Shown here: piece after piece, positions 43,000 to 52,762 of the stretch | How positions within the stretch are numbered: position 1 is the stretch's first letter | Layout: each line of letters begins with the position of its first letter | Origin: Anodontia alba | Lineage: Eukaryota; Mollusca; Bivalvia; Lucinida; Lucinidae | Assembly: GCA_964016985.1 (NCBI GenBank) | Contig: OZ024829.1 | Coordinates: 68,227,197-68,291,196, forward strand | Direction of reading: 5' to 3' | Length of the DNA: 64,000 nucleotides | Position numbers and translations under genes: made by a program | The notes under the pieces: model-generated | What the model was told of the DNA's origin: nothing | Database searches by the model: none | The model's input: the letters and a program-made list of their open reading frames with translations, nothing else

Positions 43000-43564
43000 T
43001 CTTACACTTAGTCTAACATGTACATTTATACACCATTGTGTAGATATTGAATAACCCTATACAGGTATGTATTGGTTTTTATCGTGCCCCACGTGGATAT
43101 CGAGCTAGAGGACAATAAGCAATTCATTTCAAACATCCCTCGTATTTGAAGCTCTCAATTGAGCAAAATCATATATAAGTTTTGTTATACTGCCGTAAAA
43201 ATCGCTTTGTGATGTATAGTCTTTCTTGTCCCCGTAAGGGTTAATGCCCCCGTAAGGGGGTAGTCTGCCTAATAAGTCATATTCGACACAAATATTTCAG
43301 TCCCCGGAACAAATCCTTGGAAATTTTAGCATCTTATGTATTTCAAAGTGGATGTGGGTTGCAGTACGTCTTATCTGATATGTTAAATAGGTATTTCATA
43401 GCCCAGCTAGCTGAATATACCTTCATTTTGCACAGGAAAAAAGTCAAAACAGGAATATTGGACTACCCTTCTTCGGGTGAAATTGAAATAAAAATTAGCC
43501 GCTTGTTTTTTCAAGCCCATATCTATTTTTTCCAACGCAGAAATAAAAGTTGTTGGGAATAGTA

Positions 43565-44591
43565 GGACCATCATTTTAGCAATTTTGGTAGATCTCCTGT
43601 CCCCGATGATTTGTGCGAAGATCAGGCCCCAGGGCTTATTTAGTTCAGAAGATTTTTATAGGTTTGTACCATATATGGGCATGACAGCCATCTTGGTCAA
43701 TGGACCATAACCATTTTAGCAATCTTTCGTTACCCTGCCCCAAAGAGGCTCCACATGAAATTTGAGCAACATTGGCCCAGAGCCTTCAGAGGAGAAGTCA
43801 TTTGAAATTATCAACATTTTTTTCCATACAAATGCATGGGGCCCATACAAATGCATAGTGTAGCAAACTTGACCTCACCGTAAAAAGGTCAAACATCAAT
43901 GTATGACCATCATTTTAGCAACTTTAGTAGACCTCCCATCCACGATGATTTGTGCAAAGATTCACCCCAAGGCATCCTCTGTTCTGGAGAAGATTTTTAA
44001 AGGAAATTTACCATATAGATGGCATGGTGGCCATCTTGGTCAATGGACTGCGACCATTTTAGCAATCTTTCATTCCCCTACCCCAAGAAGGCTCCACATG
44101 AAATTTGAGCAACATTGGCCCAGAGGCTTCAGAGGAGAAGTCGTTTGAAATTCTCAACATTTTTCCCATACAAATGTATGGCGCCCATATATATGCATAG
44201 GGAAGCAAACTTGACCTCGCCCTAAAAAGGTCAAATGTCAATGTACAACCATTATTTTAGCAACTTTGGTAGACCTCCCATCTCCAATGATCTGTGCAAA
44301 GATTCAGCCCCAAGGCATCCTTGGTTCTGAGATTTTTAAAGGTATTGACCATATATGGGCATGGCGGCCACCTTGGTCAACGGACCGCAACCATTTTAGC
44401 AATCTTTCGTTCCCCCACCCTAAGGAGGCTCCATATGAAATTTGAGCAAAATTGGCTCAGCAGCTTCAGAGGAGAAATCATTTGAAAATGTTAAAGGATG
44501 CACAGACAGATGGACGGAGACGGATGGACGGATGTTGGACAAAAAGTGATCACTATAGCTCATTCTGAGTATAGCTCAGGTGAGCTAAAAA
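43565..44591 (+). repeat. Tandem-core element of the 310-bp family, 3' end present
   Basis: Units as at 17265-19077, starting mid-unit at ACCATCATTTTAGCAATTTTGG. The tail has GATGGACGGAGACGGATGGACGG, AGTGATCACTATAGCTCATTCTGAG, TATAGCTCAGGTGAGCTAAAAA. Confidence 0.75.
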
Positions 44592-44837
44592 CTGGTAACA
44601 GTAAACTTGAATGTCATAAGGGTCTAATCTCTGATCAAATTTTCTTTCTTGATATGTAGATTCATTTAACCAGGCAGGTTTGATGAAAAGGAGCATTTTC
44701 ACCTGTTATAGCCCGCATTTGGGTTTCTCAGTGATCTTCACATTACTATACTTGTACTGCTTCCTAATGGCAAACTTACCTTTAGTTAACAACTGTATCT
44801 TCCTAACACTAGAGTTTGTACTCTTTTCCTAACTCAC

Positions 44838-44915
44838 CTTTAGGTGTTTGATAGACCTTTCCATCACTATGGTTGTACTGATTCCCCAGTAGTTTGCTCT
44901 CCTCTGTGTGGTACA
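44838..44915 (-). CDS. Candidate host exon 2 (78 bp), unidentified gene
   Basis: Read on the minus strand, TTATATGTTTCAG precedes the segment and GTGAGTTA follows it, matching acceptor and donor consensus. One frame is open (YHTEESKLLGNQYNHSDGKV, then YQTPK) if two leading bases complete a codon from the previous exon. The candidate exon at 48489-48604 ends with exactly one spare base (G), so joining them makes a Val codon and keeps the frame. Caution: the next 130 bp on the minus strand contain two degraded echoes of the exon end and donor (ACTAAAGGTAAGTTTG; AGGAAGCAGTACAAGTATAG), so this could be a decayed tandem repeat. Gene family not recognised. Confidence 0.3.
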
Positions 44916-45159
44916 CTGAAACATATAATAGGGATACATCAAAGCAAAATGAAGCTTTACCACCAGATCAGCTGTGCATCCACATAGTCAGATCTTTGAC
45001 AACACAGTATTTACCTAAGTTTTTGGACACCTTAAAAGGAGAATTAATACAATTTCAAGGGAGAAATTGTCAAAAGTGCATTAGTGCATTTAAACATACT
45101 GGTGCATCTTGGATATCAGTACCAAAAATTAAGTGTCTGAAAACTGAGGAACGAAAGTG

Positions 45160-45711
45160 AAAGATAATACCCTGCCAGTATCGTGTGGCTGGCAGATAAC
45201 TCTGTCAAAAATTGACGAAATTTGCCCATTAGCAATCCCAAACCAGATCTCTATAATATCATGATTGACTGATTGTGTTGGGGTTTAACGACATGTCAAC
45301 CCTTGTGGGTCATTTTGTGTCGTCGCCCAGAGAAAGGGAGAAAAGAAATAGAAGAGATAGCAGAGGAGATGAAAGAGAGGGACAGGGAAGAAAGAGGAAC
45401 AGGAATGAAAGTGAAGAAACAGAAGAAATAAAAACATTCTCCCTCTACCCTTACCCGCTACAAGGATAGCAGGCCTTGCCAAACTGGAAGCAAGTATCAG
45501 TTGGACTCCCCGGTGATTTAAGATACCCAACACCTTCACCACCCCCGCCCCTCCCTCTATAATATCAATGCACACACCAAGTTTGGTGAAAATCAATTGA
45601 TATTTACTCAAGTCATCATCCGGAAAGAAAAATACGGATGTGTGGCAGGGAGATAACTTTGTCAATTAGCAATCCCAAACCAGCTCTCCATTTTATCAAA
45701 GCATATACCAG
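45160..45711 (+). repeat. Second copy of the 6683-6902 repeat, split by a SINE
   Basis: 45164-45261 (GATAATACCCTGCCAGTATCGTG, AACTCTGTCAAAAATTGACGAAATTTGCCCATTAGC) continues after the SINE at 45555 (TAATATCAATGCACACACCAAGTTTGGTGAAAATCA, TTTACTCAAGTC). A second partial AATTAGCAATCCCAAACCAGCTCTCC at 45664 indicates internal duplication. It runs straight into the 136/145-type array at 45712. Confidence 0.6.
45262..45554 (-). mobile_element. SINE-like element family B, copy 1
   Basis: 293 bp flanked by the 13-bp duplication CTCTATAATATCA (45249-45261 and 45555-45567). On the minus strand: a GGTGGTGAAGGTGTTGGGTA head, ATCACCGGGGAGTCCAACTG, CTTGGCAAGGCCTGCTATCC, a long pyrimidine-rich body (the complement of GAAAGGGAGAAAAGAAATAG...), and a tail AAGGGTTGACATGTCGTTAA, ACCCCAACACAATCA. 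The head lacks a clear A/B box, so tRNA origin is not shown. Confidence 0.75.
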
Positions 45712-48113
45712 ATGCTTCCTACCAAGTTTGGAGTCAGTTGGCCTTTCGGTTCAGGAGAAGAAGCGAAAAATAAATTTTTAAGATGGCAGCCATGGTGGCC
45801 ATCTTGGATTTCAGATCAGAATGATTTTAGCTATTTTGATCTACTAGTCCTCTCGATGCTTCCTATCAAGTTTCAAGACAATCGGCTTTGTTTCAGGAGA
45901 AGAAGCAAAATAGATTTTCAAGATGATAGCCATCTTGGATTTCCCATCGGAACAATTTTAGCTATTTTTTATCTACAAGTCACCCCGATGCTTTCTACCA
46001 AGTTTCATGTCAACTGGCTTTTCACTTCAGGAGAAGAAGCTAAAGATAGATTTTAAACATGGCGACCATGGAGGCCATCTTGGATTTCGGATCTGAACAA
46101 TTTTAGCTTTTTTTTGATGTACAAGTAACCCCAATGCTTCCTACAAAGTTTCAAGTCAATTGGCCTTTCGGAGCAAAATATAGATTTTCAAGATGGCGGC
46201 CATCTTGGATTTCTGATCAGAAAGATTTTAGCTAGTTTTGATCTACAAGTCACCCTGATGCTTGCTACCAAGTTTTAAGTCAACTGACCTTTCAGTTAAG
46301 GAGAAGAAGCGAAAAATAGATTTTCAAGGTGGCCGCCATGGCCGCCATCTTGGATTTCTAATAAGAACGATTTTAGCTATTCTTGATCTACAAGTCACCG
46401 CGTTTCAAGTCAATTGGCCTTTTGGTTCAGGAGAAGAAGGGGAAAAATAGATTTTAAACATGGCCGCAATGGCTCCCATCTTGGATTTCTGATCGGAACA
46501 ATTTTAGCTATTTTTGATGTACAAGTCACCCAATGCTTCCTACAAAGTTTCAAGTCAATTGGCCTTTCGAGCAAAATATAGATTTTCAAGATGGCGGCCA
46601 TCTTGGATTTCTGATCGGAATAATTTTAGCTAGTTTTGCTCTACAAGTCACCCTGATGCTTGCTACCAAGTTTTAAGTCAACTGACCTTTCAGTTAAGGA
46701 GAAGAAGGGAAAAACAGATTTTCAAGCTGGCCGCTATGGCCGCCATCTTGGATTTCTAATAAGAATGATTTTAGCTATTCTTGATCTACAAGTCACCGCG
46801 TTTCAAGTCAATTGGCCTTTTGGTTCAGGAGAAGAATGGTAAAAATAGATTTTCAAGATGGCCGCAACGGCTGCCATCTTGGATTTCTGATCTAAACAAT
46901 TTTACCTATTTTTAATCTACAAGTCACCCCAATCCTTCCTACCAAGTTTCAAGTCAATTGGCCTTTCGGTTCAGGAGAAGAAGCAAAAAAAAAAAAAGAT
47001 TTTCAAGATGGCGGCCATCTTGGATTTCCAACTGAAACGATTTTAACTATTTTTGATCTACAAGTCACCGCGATGCTTCCTACCAAGTTTCAAGTCAACT
47101 GGCCTTTCGGTTCAGGAGAAGAAGCGAAAAATAGATTTTCAGGTGGCGGCCATCTTGGATTTCCAATTGGAACGATTTTAGCTATTTTTGATCTACAAGT
47201 CATGGCGATGCTTCCTACCATGTTTCAAGTCAACTGGCTTTTTGGGGCAGGGGAAGAAGCGAAAAACAGATTTTCAAGATGGCCGCCATGGCAGCCATCT
47301 TGGATTTCGGATCAGAATAAGTTCAGCTATTTTTTATCTAAAAGTCACGGAGATGCTTCCTACCAAGTTTCAAGTCAATTGGCCTTTTGGTTCAGGAGAA
47401 AAATAGATTTTCTTGGACTTTCTTGGATTTCGGATCAGAACGATTTTTAGTTATTTTTTATCTACAAGTCACCCTGATGCTTCCTACCAAGTTTCAAGTC
47501 AACTGACCTTTCGGTTAAGGAGAAGAGGCAAAAAATAGATTTTCAAGATGGCAGCTACCTTTGATTTCCGATCAGAACAATTTTAGCATTTTTTGATCTA
47601 CAAGTCACCCTGATGCTTTCTACCAAGTTTCAAGTCAATTGGTCTTTAGGTTCAGGAGAAGAAGCAAAATAGATTTTCAAGACAGCCGCCATCTTGGATT
47701 TCTGATCGGAATGATTTTAGCTATTTTTGATCTACAAGTCACCCCGATGTTTCCTACCAAGTTTCAAGTCAACTGACCTTTTGGTTCAGAAGGAGAAGCA
47801 AAAACTAGATTTTCAAGATGGCTGCCATGGCCGCATGACGGACAACACACGACACACGACAGACAATGACCGATCACAATAGCTCACCTTGAGCACTTCA
47901 TCATAGGTTTAGATAAGAGTTGGTATTAGGTAAATATTTTTCTTATTTCTCCAAAAAAACATGTTGTGGGTACTTATTAGAAGTGCTTCATCGAGGCACT
48001 TCTAATAAGTACCCACAACATATGTTCTGTGAAGAAAAAAAAATATCAGTATTTTTGGACTGAAAAAAAGCATCTTATCAAGAGCTATGACTTCATGCTC
48101 AGGTGGGCTAATA
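45712..48113 (+). repeat. 136/145-bp unit array (copy 4) with 3' end
   Basis: About 15 units of the GATGCTTCCTACCAAGTTTCAAGTCAATTGG subfamily with AAGATGGCGGCCATCTTGGATTTC boxes. A roughly 400-bp higher-order duplication is visible (46135-46440 against 46535-46840, both with GCGTTTCAAGTCAATTGG). The tail is CGACACACGACAGACAATGACCGATCACAATAGCTCACCTTGAGCACTTCATC, then a hairpin MITE insertion, then CTTCATGCTCAGGTGGGCTAATAAA. Confidence 0.75.
47914..48085. mobile_element. Hairpin MITE, copy 1, inserted in the 3' hairpin of an array element
   Basis: About 172 bp, almost wholly palindromic. Outer ends are GATAAGAG...CTTATC. The inner stem 47961-47986 / 47996-48021 is a perfect 26-bp inverted repeat around a 9-nt loop (TTCATCGAG). 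The outer arms are more diverged (TATTTTTCTTATTT against AATATCAGTATT). Non-coding. The target lies between CTTGAGCACTTCATC and CTTCATGCTCAGG, that is, in the loop of the host element's terminal hairpin. Confidence 0.75.
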
Positions 48114-48249
48114 AAGTACCAAATTTGGTTATGCCCATTCAAGCAACTGAGGTGGTATGGCGCAGACATGGATATTCAGACAGACCTACATGTCATTTAA
48201 TGCCTGAATACTGCAGAAGGCTAAAAAGACAGAACTATCAGAATTCCAG

Positions 48250-48418
48250 ATAAGGTGCTTTCTTCAACCAAAAAGTGTTATGTTTTTCTTATTTATCTAG
48301 GAAAACTTATGCGCCTCAGCAAATAGAAGCACCTCAGCAAAGTGCTTCTTACGAGTACCCACAACATATGTTTTCATGGATAAATAAGAAAAATATTTAT
48401 CTGACTACACCTCTTATC
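48250..48418. mobile_element. Hairpin MITE, copy 2
   Basis: GATAAGGTGCTTTCTTCAACC...CACCTCTTATC, about 169 bp. It shares TTTTTCTTATTTATC and CCCACAACATATG blocks with copy 1 but has more mismatches in the stem (CGCCTCAGCAAATAGAAGCACCTCAGC near the centre). The flanks read CCA and TGG, extending the palindrome. Confidence 0.65.
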
Positions 48419-48488
48419 TGGACCTTTAAATTTTGCTGTTTCAAATTATATTATCTGCAAATACTTTTCTCTTGTCAGAATTATTTAC

Positions 48489-48604
48489 CTTCCTCATGCT
48501 CTCTTTTCATCCTCTCAGCAGCAGCCTGTCTCTCAGATTCCTCTCGAGAATGGATAATCTCCTGTGTGGACTCACCCCGCGGGATAATAGGCTCATCTTC
48601 ATCT
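48489..48604 (-). CDS. Candidate host exon 1 (116 bp), unidentified gene
   Basis: On the minus strand a pyrimidine-rich tract and ATTTCAG lead into the segment, and GAGGAAG/GTAAATAA ends it, a good donor. Only one frame is open: DEDEPIIPRGESTQEIIHSR followed by EESERQAAAERMKREHEE. It is acidic at the start and then a charged, probably coiled-coil helix. Base composition and codon use look unlike the surrounding repeats, and no repeat copy of it exists in the window. It ends in phase 1, compatible with the candidate exon at 44838-44915. The gene is not recognised. Because it stands alone between repeats, a retained fragment of a pseudogene is possible. Confidence 0.5.
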
Positions 48605-48859
48605 CTGAAATCATGACATACAAAAGTAGAAAAGCCAGTGGAAAGTAACAATAGGTTTTCATGGAGATATAAACTGGTTCAAACATAACACAGGGATTAA
48701 TGTATATATCAAGAGAATCATCACCTAGACCAGCTTGAACAGTTGAGTAATCTAATCTAGGCCTTCACTGTTCCCTTACAGAATCCTTACTGTATCAGTA
48801 TCTAGAGCGCTACCTCACCGTGTGTATCCCATCAACACAAGTATTCCTATATACAAGAT

Positions 48860-49330
48860 CCACAGGCAACGATTGGCTCAGCGGAATGAAACAGCCATTG
48901 CATGTCTGCAGGTGCCATGCAACAATTTTCCAGTATTGCCATAGCAGCTATCAAAATAGTGGATGGTCTTAAACAAAATTCCCATCCAGCAGCATTCAGC
49001 AGTTATATACAAGATCTATCTTGTATAGGGAATCAAATTTAACTATACCATAAAAAGGTTAACGGTTAACCTAGGATTACAAAGCTGGTAGATTTCCCAT
49101 CCATAGTGCTCTATACCAAGACTCAGTTTCAATGCTTTCTTGGTTCTGAAGAAGATTTTTAAATGATTTTCAAAATCTGTCAGTATAGCAGCCATCTTAA
49201 TCACTGATGCATGACCATTAGTACAAAATTTTAATTCCTTTTTGACAGAAGGTTCCACATGAAAGTTGGCGAAAATTGGCCCTGGTAGTGATTTCAGAAG
49301 AAAATACATTTAAATATTTCATGATTTTAT
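48860..49330 (+). repeat. Diverged single-unit relative of the 310-bp tandem-core family
   Basis: Contains CGATTGGCTCAGCGGAATGAAACAGCCATTGCA, ACCATAAAAAGGTTAACGGTTAACC, TTTGGTAGA-like and GAAGGTTCCACATGAAAGTTGGCGAAAATTGGCCC, matching landmarks of the 310-bp core. Both ends are eroded. 49331-49750 shows no recognised feature. Confidence 0.5.
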
Positions 49331-49749
49331 ACATGTATACAGCCCAGGTGCAAGGGTATATAACCTCTAGAGGATAAATATTTTTATTATAACTGAAAAG
49401 TTTTGCTACGCTGATCATATATTGTAAGGTTCATTAATACACTATACATTTTGAGAAAAAATTTCAACATTTTCCCAGTACACAAATATATAGGTATGTA
49501 AGCAAAGGAGATCCGAGGTTATCCTGGATTTCCCGCCCAATTTTTGAAAGCTTCTGTGATAGGCATATATAAGATAGGCTGCATGGTTTTTGAAAACACA
49601 TATGTCGAATGCAATGGCATGTACTAAACTTCTAGATGTGTTGTGAAACACAAGAAGAACAAGATATGCTTATAATCTACTGAGTATAAAGTCTCCCAAA
49701 CGAACATCCAATACTCAAAAATGAGCTCCCATGTTATAAGGAAAAATAA

Positions 49750-50085
49750 CAAAAACAAGAGGCATTATACGCCCGTGGCAAGTAATAAGATGTAGCACAT
49801 AAACTGACTCCTGTATAATTCTGTGCTCCAGATGTAAACTTTAAGTGGAGTTAATTGGAAACAAAAAAAAATTAAAACATTTTTCAAAGGGGCATAATTC
49901 TGCTGATATTTGGTGAACTGTAATCTCAGGGTCCAAGATGGCCCAGAAATTTAGGGAGAAGTAACTTCTCCCTCCTGGGAAAATACAGAGAAGTTTGCTG
50001 CGTCTAGGGAGAAGTGGTTTTGGACGGACGACGGACGACAGAAGCATGGCTATACTATAAGCTCATATGAGCCTTTGGCTGATTT
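49750..50085 (+). repeat. Short tandem-core-type element without array
   Basis: 5' end AAAACAAGAGGCATTATACGCCCGTGG. The body includes TGGTGAACTGTAATCTCAGGG (related to the 125-bp family) and GGGAGAAGTAACTTCTCCC, an inverted repeat. The 3' end is GGACGGACGACGGACGACAG, ATAAGCTCATATGAGCCTTTGGCTGA. An example of the shared ends with almost no core array. Confidence 0.6.
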
Positions 50086-50147
50086 GTTTTTCCTGTACTT
50101 CAATAGCTGACCAAACAATAACAAAACAAAAATAAACAACCAAAAAA

Positions 50148-50402
50148 CAAAAACAAGAGGCCCACGGGCCACAATTCGCTCACCTGAGTGAAACAGCCAT
50201 TGCAGATAACATACAACATTTTTCCAATAGTGACTTATCAACACAGTGGACGGTCTTTATTTAATGCCTAGTACTTTGGGTAAAATTTTCAGATGACATT
50301 TTAAAATATTTTCCCAGAGACTAGGGTTTGACATTTAAGGCAAATTGTCTCCAACTGAGAAAATTTGCAAGAAATGTCAAATCCTGTTTCTTGTGACAAA
50401 TA
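50148..50402 (+). repeat. 5' fragment of a tandem-core element
   Basis: AAAAACAAGAGGCCCACGGGCCACAATTCGCTCACCTGAGTGAAACAGCCATTGCAGATAAC followed by about 180 bp of unique-looking sequence, then another 5' end at 50403. Probably truncated. Confidence 0.6.
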
Positions 50403-52671
50403 AGAACAAGAGGCCCACGGGCCACGGTTCGCTTACCTGAGTGACATGCCGATGTTCCCAATAATATATGCAAAGATTCAGCCATAAGGCATCCTCGGTA
50501 TTGGAGAATAAGATTTTTAAATGTTTTTCCCCATACAAATGCATAGGGAAGCAAACTTGTACGACCATTATTTTAGCAACTTTGGTAGACCCCCTGTCCC
50601 CGATGATTTAAGCAAAGATTCAGCCCCAAGGCGTCCTTGGTTCTGGAGGAGAAGATTTTTGAAGGTTTTTACCATATATGGGCATGGCGGCCATCTTGGT
50701 CAATGAACCGCGACCATTTTAGCAATCTTTCATTCTCCCAACCTAAGGAGGCTCCATATGAAATTTGTGCAAAATTGGCCCAGAGGCTCCAGAGGAGAAG
50801 TCATTTGAAATTCTGAATATTTTTCCCATACAAATGCATAAGGAAGCAAAATTGACCTCACGGTAAAAAGGTCAAATGTCAATGTAAGACCATTATTTTA
50901 GCAACTTTGGTAGACCTCCAGTTTCCAATGATATATGTAAAGATTCAGCCACAAGGAATCCTCGGTTTTGGAGAACAAGATTTTTAAAGGTTTTTCCCAT
51001 ACAAATGCATAGGGAAGCAAACTTGACCTTGCCGTAAAAAGGTTAAATGTTAATATACAACATTTATTTTAGCAATTTTGGTAGACATCCCGTCCCCAAT
51101 GACTTATGCAAAGATTCAGCCCCAAGGCATCCTCGTTTTGGAGAAGAAGATTTTTAAAGGTTTTTACCATATATGGGCATGGCAGCCATCTTGGTCAATG
51201 AACTGCGACCATTTTAGCAATCTTTCATTCCCCCAACCTAAGGAGGCTCCATATGAAATTTGAGCAAAATTGGCCCAGAGGCTCCAGAGGAGGTCGTTTG
51301 AAATACTGAATATTTTTCCCATACAAATGCATAAGGAAGCATTTGATTGTGTTGGGGTTTAACGACACGTCAACCCTTGAGGGTCATTTTGTGTCGTCTC
51401 CCAGAGAAAGGGAGAAAAGAGACAGAAGAGAGAGTAGAGGAGATGAAAGAGAGGGACAGGGAAGAAAGAAGAACAGGAATGAAAGTGAAGAAACAGAAGA
51501 AATAAAAACATTCCCCCTCTACCCTTACCCACTACAAGGATAGCAGGCCTTGCCCAACTGTAAGCCAATATCAGTTGGATGCCCCGGTGATGTAAGATAC
51601 ACAGCACCTTCGCACCACCCGACCACCTCATAAGGAAGCAAAACTGACCTCACGGTAAAAAGGTCAAATGTCAATGTACGACCATTAGTTTAGCAACTTT
51701 GGGAGACCTCCAGTTTCCGATGATACATGTAAAGATTCAGCCACAAGGCATCCTCGGTTTTGGAGAACAAGATGTTTAAAGGTTTTTCCCATACAAATGC
51801 ATAGGAAGCAAACTTGACCTTGCCGTAAAAAGGTCAAATGTCAATATACAATATTTATTTTAGCAATTTTGGTAGACCTCTAGTCCCCAATGACTTATGC
51901 AAAGATTCAGCCCCAAGGCATCCTCGGTTCTGGAGAAGAAGATTTTTAAAGGTTTTTACCATATATGGGCATGGCGGCCATCTTGGTCAATGAACCGCGA
52001 CCATTTTAGCAATCTTTCATTCCCCCAACCTAAGGAGGCTCCATATGAAATAGGAGCAAAATTGGCCCAGAGGCTCCAGAGAAGAAGTCATTTGAAATTC
52101 TGAACATTTTTCCCATACAAATGCATAAGGAAGCAAAATTGACCTTACCATAAGAAGGTCAAATGTCAATGTACGACCATTATTTTAGCAACTTTGGTAG
52201 ACCTCCAGTTTCCGATGATATATGTAAAGGTTCAGCCATAAGGCATCCTCGGTTTTGGAGAACAAGACGTTTAAAGGTTTTTCCCATACAAATGCATAGG
52301 GAAGCAAACTTGACCTTGCCGTAAAAAGGTCAAATGTCAATATACGATATTTATTTTAGCAATTTTGGTAGACCTCCCATCCCCAATGACTTATGCAAAG
52401 ATTCAGCCCCAAAGCATCCTCAGTTCTGGAGAAGAAGATTTTTAAAGGTTTTTACCATATATGGGCATGGCGGCCATCTTGGTCAATGGACCGCGACCAT
52501 TTTAGCAATTTTTCGTTCCCCCAACCTAAGGAGGCTCCATATGAAATTTGAGCAAAATTGGCTCAGGGGCTTCAGAGGAGAAGTCGTTTGAAAATGTTAA
52601 CGGACGGACGGACGGACGGACGAAAAGTGATCACAATAGCTCATCCTGAGCATAGCTCAGGTGAGCTAAAA
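50403..52671 (+). mobile_element. Tandem-core element of the 310-bp family, both ends present
   Basis: 5' end AACAAGAGGCCCACGGGCCACGGTTCGCTTACCTGAGTGACATG. The core has about five compound units with CATATATGGGCATGGCGGCCATCTTGGTCAATG and CCATACAAATGCATAAGGAAGC. The tail is GGACGGACGGACGGACGGACG, AAGTGATCACAATAGCTCATCCTGAGC-AT-AGCTCAGGTGAGCTAAAAA. A SINE of family B interrupts it. This is the clearest full-length example. Confidence 0.8.
51342..51628 (-). mobile_element. SINE-like element family B, copy 2
   Basis: 287 bp flanked by a perfect 12-bp duplication CATAAGGAAGCA (51330-51341 and 51629-51640). Collinear with 45262-45554. It lies within a core unit of the host element and therefore post-dates amplification of that unit. 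Confidence 0.85.
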
Positions 52672-52762
52672 ATGCTGCAAGAAAATGTTTTATAAAGCTT
52701 TACTTGTTTTATACTGATTTTATATTTTTCCTTCAAAGGAGGCAACTCCGAAGAGTATTTAA

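Larger units (their letters stand above)
41571..43564. mobile_element. About 2-kb DNA element with roughly 135-bp inverted repeats, nested insertions inside
   Basis: Left arm 41571-41707 (TACTATAGCCAGCAACTTTCATTTC..., TTTCACCCGAGATGGGTAGTCC, CCTGTTTTGATTTC). The complement of the right arm, 43430-43564, runs TACTATTCCCAACAACTTTTATTTC..., TTTCACCCGAAGAAGGGTAGTCC, CCTGTTTTGAC. The inner part of the right side (43010-43400) carries CCCCGTAAGGG repeats and no transposase. A tandem-core element starting ACTAGAGCTGTCAG (41708) and a SINE lie inside. No clear target duplication. Superfamily not assigned. Confidence 0.6.
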
